Shown: positions 32,119 through 41,914, counted from the first letter of the stretch. The stretch is 64,000 bases of DNA from an uncultured Bacteroidales bacterium (GCA_937886715.1 CAKZZD010000024.1:8238-72237), one strand, 5' to 3'. A program made the numbers and translations. The notes: a model not told the origin generated them from the sequence alone.

Positions 32119-33585
32119 TTATTTAGTCTCTCCCCTGCCCTTGCGGCAGAAAAAGAGCACTGCCAACGCCAGCGTGATGGCTGCGGCTATGCCGTATCCC
32201 ACTGGCCGCGGCAGCAAACTACCCAGGCCTTCTTTCTCGGCCACAAACAGGAAACTGATTGTCACCATGCTCATGAACAGAGCCGGAATCAAGGTGATCC
32301 AATACCAGCACGTGCCCGGCTTGTGATGCGCCAAAAACACTGTGACGGCCCAAAGCGTGACCATCGCCAGCACCTGGTTGGCCCACGAAAAATAGCGCCA
32401 GATGTAATCGAACCCGGCAGGATTGGCCAGCGAAAACACCAGCAGGGCAGCTGCCAGCACAAACACCGGCAGTGCCACCAGCAGGCGCTTGGCAATCGGC
32501 TTCTGGTCGACATGCATGAAATCGGCCACAATCAGACGTGCCGAACGCAATGCCGTGTCGCCACTCGTCACCGCCGCGCTGATCACACCCAGAATGCAAA
32601 TTGTGGCTATCACCGGGGTGAACCATTCGTCGGCAATGACACCCACCATGGCATTGCCTCCCAGCGGATGTCCGTCGGCCGAGATGGTCTTCTGCGCCAA
32701 CACGGGGTCATGGTAGAACACCGTGGCGGCAGCGGCCCATATCAGCGCCACCACGCCCTCGGTGATCATCGCACCGTAGAATATCGGGCGGGCCTGTTTC
32801 TCGTTCACCATACAGCGCGCCATCAAAGGGCTCTGCGTGGCATGGAATCCGCTGATAGCTCCACATGCAATGGAGATGAACATCATCGGGAATATCGGAT
32901 TGTGCTCTGCATCAGGATGCCTGTTCTCAAGGCCCTGCCACACTTCGGGTATCTCAGGACTATAGATGACAAAAGCCACCACAATGGCCACCGCCATGCC
33001 CAGCAGCAGCAATCCGAACACCGGATACAGACGGCCTATCAGCTTGTCGATCGGCAGCAGCGTGGCGATAAGATAGTAGGCAAAAATGACAATCACCCAC
33101 GTATAGATACTCCAATCGGGGGTGAAATGGTTGTTGAGAAGCACAGCGGGCGTGTTGACGAACACGGCGCCCACCAGTATCATAAGCAGCACGGTGAATC
33201 CGCGCATGAACTGCTTCATGCCGTTGCCCAGATACTTGCCGTGGATCTCAGGCAGCGATGCGCCATCCTGACGGATGCTGATGAAGCCCGCGATGAAATC
33301 GTGCACCGCACCGGCAAAGATACATCCGAAAACGATCCACAAAAACGACGCCGTGCCGAACTGAGCGCCCATAATGGCACCGCATATCGGTCCTACTCCT
33401 GCGATGTTCAGAAACTGGATGAGGAAAATGCGCCATGGCTTCATCGGCACATAGTCGACGCCATCCGGGTGGGCCACTGCAGGCGTTGTACGCTTGGGGT
33501 CGACACCAATCACTCGCTCCACCACCTTGGAATACAGCACGTAGCCCAAGACCAGAAGCACTACTGCAACAACAAACGACACCAT
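32119..33585 (-). CDS. cstA: CstA-type peptide/pyruvate transporter
   Basis: 488 residues with about 12 to 14 membrane helices. CstA family motifs include DYVPMKPWRIFLIQFLNIAGVGPICGAIMGAQFG near residues 43-76 and a later FHATQSPLMARC. The E. coli homologues import peptides or pyruvate under starvation. This is the shorter form of about 490 residues, versus about 700 in E. coli, common in Bacteroidetes. It begins 11 bases after the HerA-like gene. Confidence 0.9.
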   Translation of the reverse strand: MVSFVVAVVLLVLGYVLYSKVVERVIGVDPKRTTPAVAHPDGVDYVPMKPWRIFLIQFLNIAGVGPICGAIMGAQFGTASFLWIVFGCIFAGAVHDFIAGFISIRQDGASLPEIHGKYLGNGMKQFMRGFTVLLMILVGAVFVNTPAVLLNNHFTPDWSIYTWVIVIFAYYLIATLLPIDKLIGRLYPVFGLLLLGMAVAIVVAFVIYSPEIPEVWQGLENRHPDAEHNPIFPMMFISIACGAISGFHATQSPLMARCMVNEKQARPIFYGAMITEGVVALIWAAAATVFYHDPVLAQKTISADGHPLGGNAMVGVIADEWFTPVIATICILGVISAAVTSGDTALRSARLIVADFMHVDQKPIAKRLLVALPVFVLAAALLVFSLANPAGFDYIWRYFSWANQVLAMVTLWAVTVFLAHHKPGTCWYWITLIPALFMSMVTISFLFVAEKEGLGSLLPRPVGYGIAAAITLALAVLFFCRKGRGETK

Positions 33586-33596
33586 AATCGATTAAT

Positions 33597-35186
33597 CTAT
33601 TTTATCAAGTTGCCCAGCACGTCGCGCGTCAGCTCTCGCGTCAGCGTGCGCGTGGCGGCACTGGTCGTATTCTTCACCACTTTCTGTGTGGTGCTTGTTT
33701 TCGACTTTGTTTTTTTGCCCGACACCTTGTCGCTCACCGCTGTACCCACTGCCGTGGCCAACGTGGCCGTGGCGGCCGTAAGCACAGCCTTGAGCACCTT
33801 GCCGATCACCCCCTGCTTCTTTTTCGCAGGCTTCGCGTCCTTGGGTGCAGCTTCGGCCACTTCGGTCGTCGCGTCCTTGGGCACTTCTGCCACAGCGGCC
33901 TCTTCGGCTTGACGGATCAACACCTCGAAGGCACTCTCGCGGTCGACCATCGTGTCGTATTTCCCCTTCAAGGGACTCTGTTTCACGATGTCGAGACGCT
34001 GGCCATCGGTGATGGCCCCGATCTGCGACAGGGGGAACAATATCTTGGCGCGCTGCACCACCGAGGGTGCACCTTTCTCGTCGAGGAAACTGACCAGCGC
34101 CTCGCCGGTCTCAAGGTTCATGATGGCCTCGTCGGTCTTGAAAGCCGGATTGGCCCGGAACGTGTCGGCAGCCGTCTTCACGGCCCTCTGGTCCTTCGGG
34201 GTGTAGGCCCGCAGGGCATGCTGCACGCGGTTGCCGAGCTGGCCGAGGATGCTTTCCGGCAGGTCGTTGGGATACTGCGAGATGAAAAACACGCCCACGC
34301 CTTTCGAGCGGATCAGGCGGATCACCTGCTCAATCTTGTCGACCAAAGCCTTGGAGGTGTCCTCGAACAGCATGTGTGCCTCGTCAAAGAAGAACACCAG
34401 CTTGGGCAACTCCTGGTCGCCCACCTCGGGCAACGTGGAGTAGAGTTCGGACAGCAGCCACAGCAGGAAGGTGCTGTACAGTTTGGGCTGCATCATCAGC
34501 TTGTCGGCCGCCAGCACATTCATCACCCCCTTGCCACCTTCAGTCTTCAGCAGGTCGGCGATGTCGAACGACGGCTCGCCGAAGAACTTGTCGGCACCCT
34601 GGTTGTCGAGCTGCAGCAGCGCACGCTGGATGGCGCCCACGCTGGCCGACGAGATGTTGCCATAGCGGGTGGTGTATTCTTTGGCATGTTTCGACACATA
34701 GTCGAGCATGGCGCGCAGATCCTTCACGTCGATGATCAGCAGGCCGCGCTCGTCGGCGATGCGGAACACGATGTTCAGCACGCCGTCCTGTGTTTCGTTC
34801 AGTCCCAGCAGACGCGACAGCAGCTGCGGTCCCATCTGGCTGATGGTGGCGCGGATGGGGTGTCCCTGCTCGCCGAAGACATCGAAAAACCTCACCGGGC
34901 AAGGCTGGAACTGGGGGTCGGCCAAGCCGAACTCCGGCAGGCGTTTCTCAATGAAACCGCTCATGCGGCCTGCCTGGCTGATGCCGCTCAGGTCACCCTT
35001 CATGTCGGCCATGAAACATGGCACCCCGGCCTGGCTGAAAGTCTCCGCCATCACCTGCAGGGTGACCGTCTTGCCGGTGCCGGTGGCACCCGCAATCATG
35101 CCGTGGCGGTTGGCCATCTTGCCGCAGATCGACAGCGGACCGTCGGCGCAATGGGCTATGTAGAGTCCTTGTTCCTGTGTCAGCAT
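33597..35186 (-). CDS. HerA-like ATPase (DUF853 family)
   Basis: About 529 residues from the ATG at 35186; an ATG at 35213 would overlap the upstream gene by 23 bases. Walker A is GATGTGKTVT near the N-terminus, Walker B is LVFFFDEAHMLFE (about 255-267), followed by a sensor block GVGVFFISQYPNDLP. This is the YjgR/DUF853 branch of HerA-FtsK ATPases. The C-terminus is a low-complexity Ala/Lys/Thr-rich tail. The role is unknown; NurA, the usual HerA nuclease partner, is not seen. Confidence 0.88.
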   Translation of the reverse strand: MLTQEQGLYIAHCADGPLSICGKMANRHGMIAGATGTGKTVTLQVMAETFSQAGVPCFMADMKGDLSGISQAGRMSGFIEKRLPEFGLADPQFQPCPVRFFDVFGEQGHPIRATISQMGPQLLSRLLGLNETQDGVLNIVFRIADERGLLIIDVKDLRAMLDYVSKHAKEYTTRYGNISSASVGAIQRALLQLDNQGADKFFGEPSFDIADLLKTEGGKGVMNVLAADKLMMQPKLYSTFLLWLLSELYSTLPEVGDQELPKLVFFFDEAHMLFEDTSKALVDKIEQVIRLIRSKGVGVFFISQYPNDLPESILGQLGNRVQHALRAYTPKDQRAVKTAADTFRANPAFKTDEAIMNLETGEALVSFLDEKGAPSVVQRAKILFPLSQIGAITDGQRLDIVKQSPLKGKYDTMVDRESAFEVLIRQAEEAAVAEVPKDATTEVAEAAPKDAKPAKKKQGVIGKVLKAVLTAATATLATAVGTAVSDKVSGKKTKSKTSTTQKVVKNTTSAATRTLTRELTRDVLGNLIK

Positions 35187-35190
35187 CGCG

Positions 35191-35988
35191 TCAGAAGGTA
35201 TAATTGAATCCAAGTCTCAGCATGGGGCTCTCCCATTTCAGCAGTTCCATCAAAGTGTTCAGGCCGGCATACATGGTGGTCTTGGTGTAGGACATCTTGT
35301 AGTCGCCGTCGGGCACGAGAATGCCGTGGCTGTCGTATTGGTGGATGATGTGGTCGTCGCTGACAGTCTGGCTGACATAGCCGATCGACAGGAAGTCGAG
35401 GCTCAGCTCGGCGCTCAGGTGCGACGAGAAGTCGTAGCTCAGCGTGGGCCGCAGGCTGACGCCCCACGTCATACTGCTGATGCTGTCGGCCACCTTGTCG
35501 AGGTCGGCCAGCTCGCGGTTGTTCTCGAAAGGCTTGATATAGCGCTCGTGTTCAACAGTGTAGCCCATTTTCTGGAAATTGCCCTGGAGCAGGAGGTGGA
35601 AATGCATGTTGCCGTATTTCACCACCTCGTACTTCACCTGGGGCGCCACCCAGAAACCGGTGCGCACGCGGTTGAAACGATGGTCCTCGACGTTCATCCA
35701 CATCGGGCGGTGGGCACTGTTGGGGTCGTTGACGTACATATAGTCGCTCACCATCACCGAGTCGTAGCTATTGCTCAGGTAGCCTCCGGCCACACCGACA
35801 TACCATTTGGGGGTGATCATATATCCCAGCTGGGCTCCGCCGAGCCACGAGGTGGTCGACTGGAAATCATCGTTGTGGGAATTGGTCTGCTTCAGATTGT
35901 AGTAGCCTCCCTGAAGACCCATCACAAACTGCGCGCCGGCAACCTGCAAGAGGGTCACAGCGGCCAGAAAAAGTACTATTTTCTTCAT
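35191..35988 (-). CDS. Outer-membrane beta-barrel-like protein
   Basis: A 265-residue protein with signal peptide (MKKIVLFLAAVTLLQVAGA) and a run of amphipathic strands (FVMGLQGGYYNLKQT, WLGGAQLGYMITPKWYVGVAGGYLSN, LRPTLSYDFSSHLSAELSLDFLSIGYVS), ending in the aromatic C-terminal strand MLRLGFNYTF typical of barrel proteins. It is upstream of the HerA-like gene in the same cluster. Confidence 0.75.
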   Translation of the reverse strand: MKKIVLFLAAVTLLQVAGAQFVMGLQGGYYNLKQTNSHNDDFQSTTSWLGGAQLGYMITPKWYVGVAGGYLSNSYDSVMVSDYMYVNDPNSAHRPMWMNVEDHRFNRVRTGFWVAPQVKYEVVKYGNMHFHLLLQGNFQKMGYTVEHERYIKPFENNRELADLDKVADSISSMTWGVSLRPTLSYDFSSHLSAELSLDFLSIGYVSQTVSDDHIIHQYDSHGILVPDGDYKMSYTKTTMYAGLNTLMELLKWESPMLRLGFNYTF

Positions 35989-36023
35989 ATTATTGAACTA
36001 TTTTTATATTCGTTTTCAAACTG

Positions 36024-36031
36024 CAAAAATA
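36024..36031 (-). promoter_or_regulatory. -7 box of the barrel-herA-cstA cluster
   Basis: TATTTTTG followed by CA on the minus strand, 36 bases before the barrel protein ATG. A TTG appears 20 bases further upstream. Confidence 0.55.
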
Positions 36032-36186
36032 CAACTTTTTTTGAATAGCCACAACATGAGTGCAAAAAGTTTTCACCAACAAACACCATCAGACACATTA
36101 TCAAACACTTACATCGTCACCCATCTGACACATGCACAAAACCTCAGTTGGCCAGCACCACAGCTGCAGCGTTTCGTGGCCGATTG

Positions 36187-36242
36187 TTGTACGTCTGTTG
36201 TACGACTGTTGTACGAAAAATTTTCGTACAACAGTCGTACAA
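36187..36242 (+). repeat. Large palindrome of 11-bp units
   Basis: Two perfect 22-base arms (36198-36219 and 36221-36242) around a single A. Each arm is TTGTACGACTG followed by TTGTACGAAAA, and a third unit, TTGTACGTCTG (36187-36197), precedes the left arm. It sits in the middle of the 429-base gap between divergent genes, which otherwise holds their promoters. Confidence 0.85.
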
Positions 36243-36391
36243 CAAGCATCCATCAGTTGCCGATCAGCAGACGGCGGGCAAGGGAAGCCGGGGATAGGGA
36301 GCGCAACTGGTTGGAAACGGAGGCGATGCATGCGATGTTGGAAAAAAATGTTAAACCGGAGAGAGGGCATAGCAGGATTGCGGAAATTGCG

Positions 36392-36399
36392 TATCTTTG
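36392..36399 (+). promoter_or_regulatory. -7 box of the T9SS cargo gene
   Basis: TATCTTTG, 18 bases before the ATG at 36418, giving a leader of about 13 bases. Confidence 0.5.
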
Positions 36400-36417
36400 T
36401 AGCATCATGCGAGGATA

Positions 36418-39400
36418 ATGTTTCGCCATAAATACAACATATTCAAACCACTATACCGATTCATAGCCGCCGTGCTGGCGTGCGTGGCGGCCATGGGTGG
36501 CCAGTGCCAGACGACGCTGACTGTGCCGCAATGCTACGACTTCGACGACATGGTGGGCACACTGGTGCCGGAAGGGTGGACCGCCTGCGGCGAGACACGC
36601 TACACCGAATATTCGGTGACGGCTTACTACTTCACCGGCTCGCCCAGCCTCTATTTCATCGCGCCGCTGCACCCGGGCAATGCCCTGGTGATGCCGCCGC
36701 TGGACAGCAGTGTGGCAATCAACGATGTGCTGGTGGAGTTCGACATCGCATCGAACTACGGCAGCCCCGCGCCATTCATGGTGGGCACGATGAGCGACCC
36801 CACCGACTCGAACACCTTCCACCCAATCGACTCGGTCTACGCTTTCTGCTCTCAGTCCATACACTGTCGCATCAGCCTGGCGACAGCACCTGCCGCCGAC
36901 CGATACATAGCCTTCCGCATGGCGAAAAATGCCAGCTGCTTTGTCGACAACCTGTCGGTGGTAGCCTGCGGCTTCGACGGCCTGCGCCTGGCCTACACCG
37001 ACGAGTCGCAAGCCACCGTGGAATGGAACGCCATCGGATCGCCAAACATCACTGCGACGGTGCGGCGGGACGACGGCAGCGTGGTGAGGGAATACACCGG
37101 TGCCACCAGTCCCTTGGTGATCGACGGGCTGAGGGCGTCGACGCTCTACACCGTGGTACTCGCCGCCGTATGCGACGACGTGACACGGTGCGGCGGACCC
37201 GCCAGCGACTCGATCCGCATCCTCACCCCCCACGAGGGTGGCGACTGCCTGAATGCGGGCAACATCTACAGCGACGGAGTGAGGATATACCACTGGTTTG
37301 GTGACACTTCGCGCGATTTCACCCCCCACTTCGTGCAGCCTACTCCGCCCATCGATTTCGGTCCCGATTCGTTGCAGGGGCGCATAGCCGTGAACAGCGA
37401 CACATCGAGGCGCGACCCGCTGACCGGGGGCCAGCTGCGCACCATTCCCGAATGGGCCGACTATTCGGTGCGGCTAGGCGGCAACACGGCCAACATGATG
37501 AAAAGCGACGGTGTGGAATACCGCCTGACGGTAGACACATCGAGTTTCCGCATCCTGACCATCAGCTACGCCATTGTGACGCAATACTCAAAATATGAAC
37601 CCTCTGCACCCAGTTTCCACATACAGATACTCGACGAAGCGGGACAGGTGCTGGATTCGCTGTGCAGCACGGAAGAGTGGATCGCTCCCTACGGCGCCTC
37701 CGACACAGGATGGCGCTATGTGGAGATCGGCGAATTTTCATCACTCGCATGGAAAGACTGGCAGTCGACAGGGCTGGACCTGGAGGCCTACGCCAACCAG
37801 ACAATCACCATCAGGCTGATGGCCCTCGAATGCCGACAGGGCGGACATTGGGCGTATGCCTATTACACCATCGACTGTCACCCACGCACCGCCGAGAGCG
37901 ACGGCTGCGGCAGCAGCGACTCGGCCACATTCCATGCCCCGGGCGGATTTGCCTACGAATGGTTTCGGGAGGGTGACACAACGGCGCTCTCCACCAGTCG
38001 CTGCCTGACGGTGCCGGCCGACGGCAGCCAGTACCGTTGCGAGGTGGCCCACTTGAGCCACAGCGACTGCCGTTTCACCCTCGACGCCTATGCCGGGACA
38101 AGGACACCCGTGGCCCGCATGGAGACACGAATGGAGAACCGCGATTGCGGCATCGATGTGCACTTCGAGAACCGCAGCTTCGTTGCCGCCGGCGACAGCC
38201 CGACAAACGACGGAGGAAGCGTCGAGACGGCATTCTGGGACTTCGGCAACGGCGACACGTCACACGCCTACAGTCCGACGAGGCACTTCGGTCTGTCGGG
38301 TGTCTACAACGTGATGCTTGTGGCAGGGCTGGACGGGAACACCTGCACCGACACCGCATGGCAGCAGCTGACCGTCACGGTGCCCGGCCAGCGGCTGCAA
38401 TTCGACACGGCATGCACCGATTTCTACTGGCACGGGGTCACCTACACCCGATCGGGCATCTACAGCCACACACTGCCCTACCCTAACCAGTACGGGTGCG
38501 ACTCGGTGGAGGTGCTGCAGCTGACCATCCTGCAGGAACACACGATCGAGGTGCACGACACGGTGGTCGTCTGCCCCTATCACCCGTTCGTGTACAACGA
38601 TATCGACTACGGCGGACCGACAGATTTGGACTTTATGCTGCAGGCCGCTAACGGATGCGACAGCCTGGTGCATGTGCATCTGATGGCCCGCGACAGCATG
38701 TTTGCCCCTGTGGAGGAATACAGCTTCGACTCGGCCGAATGGCATCGCGACAGCGTGATTGCCGGTTGCGCGCCGACCTCGCTGTTCCTGCGCGACAGCA
38801 CCGATGGAGCCTACGCATGGGAATGGATCATCCGCACACCTGACACCACCTTCACCGCTACCGGCCGGGAGGTGGAAATAGGCTACGATGAGGGGCACGA
38901 CGGGATGATGTCGTCGGCCACGCTGATTGTCACTTCGGGCGACGGGTGCCTGGACACGGTGACGCTTCGCATATATATGTTCCGAAGTCCGGAAGCCTCT
39001 TTCTATTGGGACCCGCACATCCCGGCCAGACACGACCCGCAAGTGCAGTTCTTCAACCAGAGCGCGCCCGACAGCCTGGCCTATCTGTGGCAGATACAGC
39101 GCACAGAGGGTGGCGAATACGACACCTCGACGCGCTTTGCACCGCACTACCGCTGGGGCGATGAAGGCGACGACATGTCGGGCGACTACGAAGTGGCGCT
39201 GATTGCCTATTGGACACACCCCTACGAAGACACCGTCATGGTGTGCACCGACACGGCGCGGCAGACAATCACTATCACCAATGACTATCTGCAATTTCCG
39301 AACCTGGTGACACCCAACGGCGACGGCACCAACGACGTGTGGAAGATCGTCAACCTGGTGGAGTACGGCAACTTTCCGATGAACGAGCTGTGGATCTACA

Positions 39401-39570
39401 ACGCATGGGGCGTGCTGGTGTACCATGCGAAGAACATCGTCAGCGACAACCAGTTTTGGGACCCGGAAGCCACGCATTGTCCCGACGGCACCTACTTCTA
39501 CCGTTTCTCAGCCATCAGCGAATACGGCCGCGTGAAGCACAACGGACTGATTGAGGTGATCAGGGAATGA
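36418..39570 (+). CDS. Large T9SS type B cargo protein with PKD domain
   Basis: 1050 residues: a signal sequence ending near GGQCQ, a beta-sandwich (about 35-180), a fibronectin III-like domain (GLRLAYTDESQATVEW...STLYTVVLAAVC), further sandwich modules, a PKD domain (AFWDFGNGDTSHAYSPTRHFGLSGVYNVMLVAG, about 605-650), and a C-terminal gliding-motility-type domain (FPNLVTPNGDGTNDVWKI...PDGTYFYRFSA...GLIEVIRE). The last is the TIGR04131-like sorting signal of type IX secretion. It is a surface or secreted adhesin-like protein; no catalytic domain was recognised. Confidence 0.88.
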   Translation: MFRHKYNIFKPLYRFIAAVLACVAAMGGQCQTTLTVPQCYDFDDMVGTLVPEGWTACGETRYTEYSVTAYYFTGSPSLYFIAPLHPGNALVMPPLDSSVAINDVLVEFDIASNYGSPAPFMVGTMSDPTDSNTFHPIDSVYAFCSQSIHCRISLATAPAADRYIAFRMAKNASCFVDNLSVVACGFDGLRLAYTDESQATVEWNAIGSPNITATVRRDDGSVVREYTGATSPLVIDGLRASTLYTVVLAAVCDDVTRCGGPASDSIRILTPHEGGDCLNAGNIYSDGVRIYHWFGDTSRDFTPHFVQPTPPIDFGPDSLQGRIAVNSDTSRRDPLTGGQLRTIPEWADYSVRLGGNTANMMKSDGVEYRLTVDTSSFRILTISYAIVTQYSKYEPSAPSFHIQILDEAGQVLDSLCSTEEWIAPYGASDTGWRYVEIGEFSSLAWKDWQSTGLDLEAYANQTITIRLMALECRQGGHWAYAYYTIDCHPRTAESDGCGSSDSATFHAPGGFAYEWFREGDTTALSTSRCLTVPADGSQYRCEVAHLSHSDCRFTLDAYAGTRTPVARMETRMENRDCGIDVHFENRSFVAAGDSPTNDGGSVETAFWDFGNGDTSHAYSPTRHFGLSGVYNVMLVAGLDGNTCTDTAWQQLTVTVPGQRLQFDTACTDFYWHGVTYTRSGIYSHTLPYPNQYGCDSVEVLQLTILQEHTIEVHDTVVVCPYHPFVYNDIDYGGPTDLDFMLQAANGCDSLVHVHLMARDSMFAPVEEYSFDSAEWHRDSVIAGCAPTSLFLRDSTDGAYAWEWIIRTPDTTFTATGREVEIGYDEGHDGMMSSATLIVTSGDGCLDTVTLRIYMFRSPEASFYWDPHIPARHDPQVQFFNQSAPDSLAYLWQIQRTEGGEYDTSTRFAPHYRWGDEGDDMSGDYEVALIAYWTHPYEDTVMVCTDTARQTITITNDYLQFPNLVTPNGDGTNDVWKIVNLVEYGNFPMNELWIYNAWGVLVYHAKNIVSDNQFWDPEATHCPDGTYFYRFSAISEYGRVKHNGLIEVIRE

Positions 39571-39610
39571 TTCGGCAATCCAATTTTGAAGCATGAATGG
39601 AATGAAAAAA

Positions 39611-39646
39611 AAGAGGGCATCAACCATTGGTGATACCCTCTTCGTT
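39611..39646. terminator. Bidirectional terminator
   Basis: AAGAGGG (39611-39617) pairs with 39636-39642 and ATCA with TGAT inside it. On the plus strand CGTTTT follows; on the minus strand a long T run follows, so it serves both the cargo gene and tRNA-Phe. Confidence 0.8.
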
Positions 39647-39650
39647 TTGG

Positions 39651-39726
39651 TGGTGGCATCGACTGGATTTGAACCAGTGACGCAAGGATTTTCAGTCCTT
39701 CGCTCTACCAACTGAGCTACGACGCC
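39651..39726 (-). tRNA. tRNA-Phe (GAA)
   Basis: A 76-nt cloverleaf on the minus strand with a 7-bp acceptor (one G-U), D-arm GCTCAGTTGGTAGAGC, anticodon loop CTGAAAA (anticodon GAA), T-arm with GTTCAAATC, and encoded CCA at 39653-39651. Confidence 0.96.
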
Positions 39727-39755
39727 ATCGCAGATTTCTCTCTCAAAATCGAATG

Positions 39756-39787
39756 CAAAAGTACGAACATTTCCAAAACTGACCAAA
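39756..39787 (-). promoter_or_regulatory. Promoter of tRNA-Phe
   Basis: Minus-strand TTTG (39787-39784), 20-base spacer, TACTTTTG (39763-39756). The mature tRNA begins 30 bases downstream. It lies between lspA and the tRNA. Confidence 0.7.
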
Positions 39788-39793
39788 TTTTTT

Positions 39794-40447
39794 TTAACTT
39801 TCCTCTTGCTTTATTTCAGAAGATGTTGATTTACTATATTTTGGAGCAATGAAAATTTGGTCGATCAAGAGCCATATCACGCCGATGGTGATGGCCGAAT
39901 CGGCCACATTGAATATCGCATTGAAGAATTCAAAGTAGTTTCCGCCGACGAAAGGCACCCACTCGGGGAAGGTGAAAGAGAAGAGCGGGAAGTAGAACAT
40001 GTCGACCACACGGCCCTGCAGAAACGGGGCATATCCGCCCTCGGGAGGGAAGAGCGTGGCAACGGAATAGTAGCTCTCGTTGAAAATGAGGCCATAGAAA
40101 CAGCTGTCGATGATGTTGCCGACGGCACCCGCAAGAATGAGCGACAGACATACAATAAGCGACGTGCGGCCGCCCTTGCGGATGCTGTGCATAATGTACC
40201 ACGCGATGGCCGTAGAGGCGACGATGCGGAGCAGGGTGAGGATGATTTTTCCGATGTCGCCACCGATGTTCATGCCGAAGGCAAAGCCCACATTCTCGAT
40301 GAAATGCAGTCGGCACCATGAGCCGATGAGAGGGATCTCCTCGCCGATCTGCATGTGTGTTTTGACCATGATTTTGACAATCTGGTCGACAATCAAAATG
40401 GCAGCGATGAGGATGGCGACGAGTCGCGTCTGTTGTTTTTTATTCAT
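39794..40447 (-). CDS. lspA: Lipoprotein signal peptidase (signal peptidase II)
   Basis: 217 residues with four membrane helices. The conserved blocks are IENVGFAFG, GAVGNIID, GRVVDMFYF and FNVADSAITIG; Asp149 and Asp183 are the expected catalytic aspartates. LspA removes signal peptides from prolipoproteins, many of which are encoded in this window. It overlaps the DUF3109 gene by 8 bases and is the last gene of the long minus-strand cluster from 47.6 kb. Confidence 0.95.
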   Translation of the reverse strand: MNKKQQTRLVAILIAAILIVDQIVKIMVKTHMQIGEEIPLIGSWCRLHFIENVGFAFGMNIGGDIGKIILTLLRIVASTAIAWYIMHSIRKGGRTSLIVCLSLILAGAVGNIIDSCFYGLIFNESYYSVATLFPPEGGYAPFLQGRVVDMFYFPLFSFTFPEWVPFVGGNYFEFFNAIFNVADSAITIGVIWLLIDQIFIAPKYSKSTSSEIKQEES

Positions 40448-40979
40448 GTAGGTTTCTGTTGTTTATTTCTTGAATCAATTCGTCGTACCAATCTTGTCCG
40501 AAACGGCGGACGAGGGGTTCGCGGAGCATGCGATAGAGCGGTTCACCGTGGCCATGCGCACAGCGGCAGATGTCCCAGCGGTGGTAGTTGACGGCGGTGA
40601 ATTCGCCATAATCGTCGACACGTATAGGATAGAGATGACACGAAACAGGCTTATAGAGCTGTTGCAGCGCACAGAGGGCCGTGCCGTCAGCGGCGTAGGT
40701 GATGTATGCGCAGGCACCGTCGGCGAGGAGCGGAGTACCATAAGCGCCGTCTTGGTCCTTTACGGCCACACCTTGCCGCTTGACAACCTGACGGCCCTCC
40801 TCGGTCATGAGGGGAAATGCCTTGTCGAGGACAGCCTCCAGGCGTGACAGCTCATCCTCCAGCAAAGGAGCGCCGCTGTCGCCCTCGATGCAGCAGGCAC
40901 CGCGACATTGGGCCAGATCGCAACAGAAACGGCAATCGGCAATGTCGTCGGAAACGATGCTATTTTTGACGATAATCAT
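40440..40979 (-). CDS. DUF3109-family cysteine-rich protein
   Basis: 179 residues with cysteines in CRFCCDLAQCRGACC near the N-terminus and CHLYPIRVDDYGEF and CRCAHG later, the DUF3109/YkgJ-like pattern, probably binding a zinc or Fe-S centre. The function is unknown. It overlaps the dehydrogenase gene by 4 bases (start within the preceding stop). Confidence 0.85.
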   Translation of the reverse strand: MIIVKNSIVSDDIADCRFCCDLAQCRGACCIEGDSGAPLLEDELSRLEAVLDKAFPLMTEEGRQVVKRQGVAVKDQDGAYGTPLLADGACAYITYAADGTALCALQQLYKPVSCHLYPIRVDDYGEFTAVNYHRWDICRCAHGHGEPLYRMLREPLVRRFGQDWYDELIQEINNRNLHE

Positions 40980-41914
40980 TTCAGCGTTTCGATGATTTTG
41001 TCGGCCAGGACAGCCGCAAGTTTATATTTGGATTCGACAGTCCACCCGGCCACATGGGGGGTGAGCACCGTGTGGGGAGAGCGGAAAAGATAGTCCATCG
41101 CAGGTGAAACGGAACCCAATGCGTCGGCATTCATGTTCTCATGCTCAAGCACGTCGAGAGCGGCCCCGAGCACCTTGCCCTGCCGCATGGCGCCGGCCAG
41201 CGCATCGGTGTCGACCACAGCACCACGGGCTGTGTTGATGAGCCAAAAAGGATGACGCATACGGTCGACAAATGCGGCATCAAGATAATGGTGTGTGTCG
41301 TCGGTCAAGGGAACATGGAACGAGACCACATCCGCCACCTCCTGCAGCTCGTCGAGCGATACTTCGTCAACATATTCAGGTGCATAGCCGGAGGGCTTGT
41401 ATTTGTCGTAGGCCACGATGCGGCAGCCAAAGCCCTGCAGCCGTCGAGCAAAGGCGGCGCCCATATTGCCAAATCCGATGATGCCGACAGTGCGACTGCC
41501 AACCTCCAGGCCGCGGTTGTCCTCACGATGCCAAAGGCCTCGCCTGACCTCGGCGTCGGCACGGGCAATGTTGTTGAGCAGCGAAAGCAGCAGGCCCACC
41601 GTATGGTCGCCCACCGCATCGCGGTTGCCCTCGGGCGAATTGAGACAACGCACACCATGGCTTTCGGCATAGGCCACATCGATGGTTTCCATGCCGGCCC
41701 CTACCCTGCCAATGCAGCGCAGCGAAGGCACACTGTCGATAAAAGCGCTGTCGATATTCACCTTGCTCCGCACCACGAGGCCGTCGTAGCCCTGGGCCGC
41801 AACGACAAGACTATCGTAGTCATGGTCCGGCTCGACAGACACTTCGATACCGGCTTGATTCAATTTTTCTTCAAGCACCTGATGGGTGCGGTCGGATATC
41901 AGCACTTTAGTCAT
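40976..41914 (-). CDS. D-2-hydroxyacid dehydrogenase (SerA-like)
   Basis: 312 residues from the ATG at 41914. The NAD-binding GxGxxG is VGIIGFGNMGAAFA (about 145-158). Catalytic residues follow the family: Arg in NTARGAVVDTDAL, Glu in ALDVLEHE and His in TPHVAGWT. The size is that of short D-3-phosphoglycerate dehydrogenase or hydroxypyruvate reductase-like enzymes without an ACT domain. No serC or serB is adjacent, so the substrate is uncertain. Confidence 0.87.
   Translation of the reverse strand: MTKVLISDRTHQVLEEKLNQAGIEVSVEPDHDYDSLVVAAQGYDGLVVRSKVNIDSAFIDSVPSLRCIGRVGAGMETIDVAYAESHGVRCLNSPEGNRDAVGDHTVGLLLSLLNNIARADAEVRRGLWHREDNRGLEVGSRTVGIIGFGNMGAAFARRLQGFGCRIVAYDKYKPSGYAPEYVDEVSLDELQEVADVVSFHVPLTDDTHHYLDAAFVDRMRHPFWLINTARGAVVDTDALAGAMRQGKVLGAALDVLEHENMNADALGSVSPAMDYLFRSPHTVLTPHVAGWTVESKYKLAAVLADKIIETLK

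Noticed and set aside
35993..36418. Open frame of 141 codons across the palindrome
   Set aside because: It has no family similarity, runs through a perfect palindrome and two promoter boxes, and overlaps no conserved feature.
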